The position numbers and the translations under genes were made by a program. 64,000 nucleotides of DNA from Burkholderiaceae bacterium (lineage in GTDB: Bacteria; Pseudomonadota; Gammaproteobacteria; Burkholderiales; Burkholderiaceae_E). Below are positions 59,570-64,000 of this stretch, piece after piece; positions within the stretch are counted from its first letter, which is position 1, and every line of letters starts with the position of its first letter. Under the pieces are notes generated by a model. It did not search any database. It saw only the letters and a list, made by a program, of their open reading frames with translations, and was not told where the DNA came from. The DNA lies in assembly GCA_023954135.1 (NCBI GenBank), contig JAMLIN010000011.1:1-64000 (forward strand), read 5' to 3'.

Positions 59570-61183
59570 TCAGTCGAACCTCGACGGGTCGGCGAGTCGC
59601 TCGAGCGCCATCTCGCGGAGTTTCGCTCGCTGCACCTTGGCGCCGTTGGCGCTGACGGTGACCGGCAGCGTGTCGAGGAACCAGACGCGCGCCGGCACCT
59701 TGAAACCGGCCATGCGTTGCCTGGCGGCGGCGATCAGCCCGGCCTCGTCGAGAGTGGCGCCGGTTGCGGGCGCCACGAAGGCGACGCAGCGCAGCTGTCC
59801 CTCGATCCCGACCGCGATCACCGCGGCGTCGGCCACACCATCGAGCGCGCCCAGGGCGTCCTCGATCTCGACCGGGTTCACGAGGAAACCGCCGAGCCGG
59901 ATCGCGTCGCCCCTGCGGGTCAGGTAGACGAAGCTGCCGTCCTCGCGCATCCGGCCGAGGTCTCCGGTGCGAAAGAATCCGTCGGCATCGATCGCGGCAC
60001 CGGTGGCATCGGGATCGTCGAGGTAGCCGACGAAGTTGCCCGGGGCGCGGATCTCGATCTCGCCGACCGCGCCCGGCGCGGCGAGCCGGCCGGTTTCGAC
60101 GTCGCGGACCCGGACCTCGGCGTCGGGCGCGGCCGGGTAGCCGCCGCCTTCGGCCCGCTCGTCGGGCGTGTTGTCGGGGCGCTGGATCGAGAACAGCGCC
60201 TGCACCTCGCTCGAGCCGTACAGTCCGAGAACGGGAACGCCGGCATCCCAGCTCGCGCGGGCGAACTCGGCGCTGCCGGGCTGGAAGGCGGCGTATCCGA
60301 AGATTCGCGCCGCCGGGAAGGGGCGCTCGCCGGGCGCGGCTTCGCGCAGGCGCCGGTACATCTCGTCGCTGCCGTACACATGGGTGAGCGCGTGCTCGCG
60401 AAGCAGCGTGACCATGCGCGGCGCATCGATCGCCTCAAGCAACACCGTCGGGGCGCCGCCCGCCATGGCCGCGAGCATCGCGGTCAGGCCGAAGGTGCCG
60501 CACAGCGGCAGGGCGCCGAGCAGGCCGGCGCCGGGCGCGTCGAAGCCATGGGCGCGGGCGACGTGCGTCGCATGCACCGCGAGGCTGCGCTGGGTGTGCA
60601 TCACGAGCTTCGGGCCGCGGGTGGTCCCCGAGGTGGTGTAGAGCACGGTGACGGCGTCGGGATCGCCGGGGTCCGCATCGCCCGCGTCGCCGCCTTCGTC
60701 AGCGCATCCGGATGCATCGAATGCGAGCGTCGGCCGGCCGAGCAGGCTTGCCGGCATGTCGGGGCCGGCATCGACGATGGCGATGCGCTCGAGCGCGGGG
60801 ATCCGGCCCGGTTCGACGCCGGCGAGCACGCCCGGGAAGTCGATGCCGCGGAAGTCGAGCTGCATCACCAGCAGGCGCGCGCCCGAGCGTTCGAGGATGT
60901 AGGAGAGCTCGGAGGAGCGGTAGCGGGTGTTGATCGCGACCAGGGTGGCGCCGATGCGCGCCAGCGCGAAGAGGAGGACGGGCCACTCGATCCGGTTGAC
61001 GAGCCAGACGCCGACCCGGTCGCCGGGTCCGATGCCCCGTTCGCGCAACCAGGCGACGGTCCGGCGCACCTGCCTCTCGAACCCGGCCGGGTCGACGGCG
61101 CCTCGGTGGTCGACGAGAAGCGGCCCGGCGTCGGTGCACCGGCGCAGCAGGCAGGGAAGGGACGACAGTGTCTGCGCGATCAT
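59570..61183 (-). CDS. AMP-forming acyl-CoA synthetase/ligase
   Basis: A 537-residue ANL-superfamily enzyme. The P-loop TTSGTTRGPK is at 183-192, the A5-like YGSSEVQ in the middle, the TGD of FFRTGDLGRMREDG before the hinge, and the C-terminal catalytic lysine at about 516 (NGAKVQRAK). It activates a carboxylic acid to the acyl-AMP and then the acyl-CoA. The substrate cannot be read off. It lies just upstream of IclR on the same strand and is divergent from a LIV-type importer, so import and activation of the same acid are likely. Confidence 0.9.
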   Translation of the reverse strand: MIAQTLSSLPCLLRRCTDAGPLLVDHRGAVDPAGFERQVRRTVAWLRERGIGPGDRVGVWLVNRIEWPVLLFALARIGATLVAINTRYRSSELSYILERSGARLLVMQLDFRGIDFPGVLAGVEPGRIPALERIAIVDAGPDMPASLLGRPTLAFDASGCADEGGDAGDADPGDPDAVTVLYTTSGTTRGPKLVMHTQRSLAVHATHVARAHGFDAPGAGLLGALPLCGTFGLTAMLAAMAGGAPTVLLEAIDAPRMVTLLREHALTHVYGSDEMYRRLREAAPGERPFPAARIFGYAAFQPGSAEFARASWDAGVPVLGLYGSSEVQALFSIQRPDNTPDERAEGGGYPAAPDAEVRVRDVETGRLAAPGAVGEIEIRAPGNFVGYLDDPDATGAAIDADGFFRTGDLGRMREDGSFVYLTRRGDAIRLGGFLVNPVEIEDALGALDGVADAAVIAVGIEGQLRCVAFVAPATGATLDEAGLIAAARQRMAGFKVPARVWFLDTLPVTVSANGAKVQRAKLREMALERLADPSRFD

Positions 61184-61244
61184 CGGCTTGCTCCACGGCC
61201 CCGCCGATGGTGGCGGCAGGCATTTCGGCGATCGAAACCCGGCC

Positions 61245-61290
61245 TCGGGGAGTACCCCGATTGACCGCCGGGAACGTCCATGCGTAGAAT
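61245..61290 (+). promoter_or_regulatory. promoter of the second LIV-type operon
   Basis: TTGACC (61261-61266) and TAGAAT (61285-61290), 18 bases apart, make a good sigma-70 promoter 105 bases upstream of the binding-protein start. Directly before the -35 lies TCGGGG-AGTA-CCCCGA (61245-61260), a perfect inverted repeat. An AT-rich element at 61308-61325 follows the predicted start point. Confidence 0.6.
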
Positions 61291-61394
61291 CGTACTCCAG
61301 CTTCGAGTTTCATTGAACAAAATTCTATTCCTGGACTGAGGCGACCGCAGGGGTTGCGCGTCCGGGCCCCCGAAATCCACACGAGGAGACAGGC

Positions 61395-62558
61395 ATGAAG
61401 CTATCCAAGCGCAAGTTCTCGCTGGGCGTCGCCGCGCTGTTCGCCGCCGGCGCGATCGGCAGTGCGCCGGCCCAGGCCCAGGCGCCGCAGGATCCCGAGA
61501 CCTACAAGATCGGCGCGATCCTCGCCATGAGCGGCCCGGCCAGCTTCTACGGCACCGTGATGAGCGCCGGCATCCGGCAGGCGGTCGACGAGATCAACGC
61601 CAAGGGCGGGGTCAACGGCATCAAGCTCGAGGCGGTCATCGAGGACCACAAGTCGGGCAATGCGCAGGAAGCCGTGTCGGCGATGAACCGCCTGATGACG
61701 ATCCACAAGGCGCGTCTCGTCATGACCTCCTTCACGGCGCCGACCCAGGCGATCGCGCCGATCGCCGACCAGCACCACATCCTGCTGTTGAACGGCGGCG
61801 GGGTGTCCAACAGCCTGGTGGGCGTGTCCAAGTACATCTTCCACAACCGCTCGCTCGCCGCCGACCTCGGCGTGGCGGCCGCGGCGCACATGAAATCCAC
61901 CGGCGCGAAGAAGCTCGCGGCATTGCACTGGAAGAACGATGCCGGCGACAGCGTGGTGAGTGCGGTCAAGGCGTACTGGGAAAAGAACGGCGGCACCATC
62001 GTCGCCACCGAGTCGGTGGCCCCGGGCGTGACTAACATGGACACCCAGATCGCCAAGCTGCGGGCCGCCAATCCGGACGTGATCGGCCTGTGGATGTTCA
62101 CGCCCGAGCCGGGCCTCGCGATCAAGCGGATCCGCGAGTTCGGCATGAAGCAGCCGGTGATCGGCATCGAGTTCAACCCGAACGATGCCCAGATCGCCGG
62201 GGCCCATTCCGAGGGCCTGCTGTTCATCAACGACTACTTCGAGCCGGTCGACGGCTGGTCGAAGCAGTTCGCCACCGACTACGAGAAGCGCAACAACACG
62301 AAGCCGGACTTCTACGCGGCGAACTACTACGAAGGCGTCTACATGATCGCGGAGCTGCTGCGGCGCGGACGCGAGAAGGGCGGCGACTACATGGATGCGG
62401 AGGTCCTCAAGAAGGCCCTGTACGAGAATCCGAAGTTCGACAGCGTCTACGGCGGCCAGATGACGATCCAGGAGAACGGCGTCGCCAAGAAGCGTGTCGG
62501 CCTCTTCAAGGTCGAGGGCGGCAAGAACGTGTTCCAGAAGATGGTCGAAGCCGACTGA
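61395..62558 (+). CDS. LIV-type ABC transporter substrate-binding protein
   Basis: A 387-residue periplasmic binding protein of the Peripla_BP_6 class. The signal peptide covers about residues 1-28 (hydrophobic SLGVAALFAAGAIG, cleavage after AQA). YKIGAILAMSGPASFYG and the later LVMTSFTAPTQAIAP and NGGGVSNSL make up the ligand pocket. It has a strong GAGGAGA RBS. It is the first gene of the second LIV-type importer and is divergent from the AMP ligase. The ligand is probably the acid activated by the ligase; this is inference. Confidence 0.9.
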   Translation: MKLSKRKFSLGVAALFAAGAIGSAPAQAQAPQDPETYKIGAILAMSGPASFYGTVMSAGIRQAVDEINAKGGVNGIKLEAVIEDHKSGNAQEAVSAMNRLMTIHKARLVMTSFTAPTQAIAPIADQHHILLLNGGGVSNSLVGVSKYIFHNRSLAADLGVAAAAHMKSTGAKKLAALHWKNDAGDSVVSAVKAYWEKNGGTIVATESVAPGVTNMDTQIAKLRAANPDVIGLWMFTPEPGLAIKRIREFGMKQPVIGIEFNPNDAQIAGAHSEGLLFINDYFEPVDGWSKQFATDYEKRNNTKPDFYAANYYEGVYMIAELLRRGREKGGDYMDAEVLKKALYENPKFDSVYGGQMTIQENGVAKKRVGLFKVEGGKNVFQKMVEAD

Positions 62559-62568
62559 TGGCGAAACA

Positions 62569-62590
62569 TGCCGCGACGGGTGTCGCGGCA
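62569..62590 (+). promoter_or_regulatory. intercistronic stem-loop after the binding protein gene
   Basis: A perfect nine-base-pair stem, TGCCGCGAC with GTCGCGGCA, closed by a GGGT loop, starts 11 bases after the binding-protein stop and ends before the permease RBS (AAAGGAGG). It has the same position as the hairpin in the first LIV-type operon and probably stabilises the upstream message. Confidence 0.55.
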
Positions 62591-62607
62591 CCAAAGGAGG
62601 CTTCGAA

Positions 62608-63471
62608 GTGGATCTCCTGGTCCAGCTGCTCGCCAATGGCCTGGTCAACGGCAGCCACTATGCGCTGCTCGCGCTCGGCTTCGGGCTGATCTTCGGCACC
62701 ACCCGGGTGGTGCATTTCGCCTACGGGCCGGTCTACGCCCTGTCGGCCTACGGGGCTTGGGTCTTCGCGGCGCACCTCGGTGCGCCGCTGTGGCTGGCCG
62801 TGCTCGGTGCCATCGTCACCGGCGTCGTTTTCGGCGTGCTGTCCTATCTCGTCGTATACCGGCCGTTCGAGCGCAAGGGCAGCTCGCCCCTGGTGGTGCT
62901 GATTGCATCGCTCGGCCTGTTCATCCTGCTCGAGAACGCGATCGGCGTGGTCTTCGGCACCGATACCAAGGTGGTGCCGAACCCGCCGGCCGGCATCCTG
63001 ATCCTCGGGCCGCTGGTCCTCACCGGCTCGCAGATGCTGCAGGTCGCCGCCTTCGTCGTCGTCTCGGTCGCGCTCGGCCTCTACCTCACCCGGGCCCGGA
63101 TGGGCAAGGCGGTGCTCGCGATGACCGACAACGCCGAGATGGCCCGTGTCATCGGGATCGACACCGCCCGCGTCTCGATCATCGCCTTCGCCATCGGCTC
63201 GGCGATCGCGGCGATCCCCGCGGCACTGATCCTCTTCAAGGACGGGGCGACGGCCCACATGGGCTTCATGGCGGTCTTCATGGCCTTCGTCGCGGTCGTC
63301 GTCGGCGGAGTCGGCTCGCTGCGCGGTGCGGTGCTCGGCGGGCTGGTCCTGGGCGTCGTCGAGAGCACCGGCATGGTCCGCATCCCGACCGAATGGCAGA
63401 GCACGGTCGCCTTCGTCGTGCTGTTCGTGGTCCTGCTGTTCCGGCCTCGCGGCCTGTTCGGGGGGCGCTGA
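62608..63471 (+). CDS. livH: LIV-type ABC transporter permease (LivH)
   Basis: A 287-residue permease with about eight hydrophobic segments starting at GTG, preceded by AAAGGAGG at slightly long distance. LLANGLVNGSHYALLALGFGLIFGTTRVVHFAYG at the start is the LivH pattern, and AEMARVIGIDTARV is the cytoplasmic loop for the ATPase. It is followed by LivM after four bases. Confidence 0.92.
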   Translation: MDLLVQLLANGLVNGSHYALLALGFGLIFGTTRVVHFAYGPVYALSAYGAWVFAAHLGAPLWLAVLGAIVTGVVFGVLSYLVVYRPFERKGSSPLVVLIASLGLFILLENAIGVVFGTDTKVVPNPPAGILILGPLVLTGSQMLQVAAFVVVSVALGLYLTRARMGKAVLAMTDNAEMARVIGIDTARVSIIAFAIGSAIAAIPAALILFKDGATAHMGFMAVFMAFVAVVVGGVGSLRGAVLGGLVLGVVESTGMVRIPTEWQSTVAFVVLFVVLLFRPRGLFGGR

Positions 63472-63475
63472 AGCC

Positions 63476-64000
63476 ATGGACTACCTGCTGCACATCTTCG
63501 TGATGGTGTCGATCTACATCATCCTCGCCAGCTCGTTCAACCTCCTGATCGGCTATGCGGGGCTCTTCGCGCTCTCGCATGCGGCCTTCTTCGGCGTCGG
63601 CGCCTACGCCACCGCGATCCTCGCCGGCACCTACGGGCTGCCGTTCCCGCTGCCGCTGCTGATCGGCATCCTCGCCACCGCCTCCCTCGGCATGATCATC
63701 GCGCTGCCGGCGCTGCGCATCGGCGGCGACTATCTGGTGATCGTCACGCTCGCCCTGCAGGTGATCGTCACCACCGTCCTGATCAACTGGACCAGCCTGA
63801 CCGGGGGCACCGACGGCATCCGCGGGATTCCGCGGCTCGAGTTCTTCGGCACCGTGCTCAACTCGCCCGGCAAGTTCCTGCCGCTCGCGCTCGTCACCGC
63901 CGTGATCTGCTTCGCGATCGCCTGGCGGCTGGGCGCGTCGCCCTTCGGCCGGGCGCTCAAGGCGATGCGCGAGAACGAGGCGGCCGTCCAGGCGGTCGGC
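63476..64000 (+). CDS. livM: LIV-type ABC transporter permease (LivM), N-terminal part
   Basis: The frame starts at the ATG 63476 and is open through the right edge, giving the first 175 residues. ASSFNLLIGYAGLFALSHAAFFGVGAYATA and GGDYLVIVTLALQVIV match the conserved LivM helices, and GASPFGRALKAMRENEAAVQAVG at the edge is the start of the ATPase docking loop. The ATPase genes livG and livF should follow outside the window. Confidence 0.9.
   Translation, partial: MDYLLHIFVMVSIYIILASSFNLLIGYAGLFALSHAAFFGVGAYATAILAGTYGLPFPLPLLIGILATASLGMIIALPALRIGGDYLVIVTLALQVIVTTVLINWTSLTGGTDGIRGIPRLEFFGTVLNSPGKFLPLALVTAVICFAIAWRLGASPFGRALKAMRENEAAVQAVG

Noticed and set aside
1-64000. CRISPR array, rRNA genes, prophage or conjugative genes
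   Set aside because: No spaced repeat array, no rRNA-like stretches and no phage or transfer proteins are visible; nearly all sequence is explained by ordinary genes.

Overview
The window is a high-G+C (roughly two-thirds G+C by eye), densely coded chromosomal segment of a Gram-negative proteobacterium. A beta- or gammaproteobacterial lineage fits best: divergent pyrE/exonuclease III, an AmpG permease, a Zur-type zinc locus with an outer-membrane barrel, MqsRA, and RBSs of the GGAGAC type. I see no rRNA, complete tRNA, CRISPR, prophage or insertion sequence. No gene-free stretch exceeds about 210 bases.

Layout. 1-2.9 kb: end of a TRAP transporter (large permease, binding protein) and a type III CoA-transferase. 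2.9-9.0 kb: housekeeping genes (exported coiled-coil protein, pyrE, exonuclease III, MsbA-like ABC exporter, AmpG, ureidoglycolate lyase-like). 9.0-14.6 kb: a complete LIV-type ABC importer with a divergent FadR-type GntR regulator. 14.6-20.8 kb: an IclR regulator divergent from a fatty-acid-type operon (paired acyl-CoA dehydrogenases, NDP-forming acyl-CoA synthetase, dienoyl-CoA reductase-like SDR). 20.8-24.3 kb: zinc-uptake operon with its own Zur and a Zur-box promoter but no ATPase gene. 24.4-26.7 kb: pcaIJ-like CoA-transferase, a SnoaL-like protein and a RutE-like reductase. 26.7-29.7 kb: an apparent methylsuccinyl-CoA dehydrogenase / mesaconyl-CoA C1-C4 transferase pair. 29.8-33.4 kb: CorA, a heat-shock-promoter-driven Hsp20, an HDOD protein and a DUF1272 protein. 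33.5-39.9 kb: an itaconate-degradation-like cluster (LysR, acyl-CoA dehydrogenase, CoA-transferase, citramalyl-CoA lyase, hydratase, SDR, VOC protein). 40.0-46.0 kb: BI-1 family protein, NhaR-like regulator, class III aminotransferase, CYP153-like P450, drug-type MFS exporter. 46.2-48.9 kb: an LvaABC-like 4-hydroxyacyl-CoA kinase/dehydrogenase set. 49.0-54.1 kb: AraC regulator, TPR protein, VOC protein and an AtuA-type pair. 54.3-55.0 kb: MqsR/MqsA toxin-antitoxin module. 55.0-64.0 kb: an IclR-controlled acyl-CoA operon (AMP ligase, cysteine-less thiolase with DUF35 partner, NDP-forming synthetase) next to a second LIV-type importer that runs off the window.

Together the genes describe a heterotrophic specialist in small branched and dicarboxylic acyl-CoA chemistry: five acyl-CoA dehydrogenases, three type III CoA-transferases, three acyl-CoA synthetases and three solute importers, each block with its own local regulator. 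The most interesting inference is that the Mcd-Mct pair and the itaconate-like cluster encode, between them, every step from methylsuccinyl-CoA to acetyl-CoA plus pyruvate. Several regulators have clear operator-like sequences beside them: Zur, MqsA, IclR, AraC, GntR and LysR, plus a sigma-32 promoter at hsp20.
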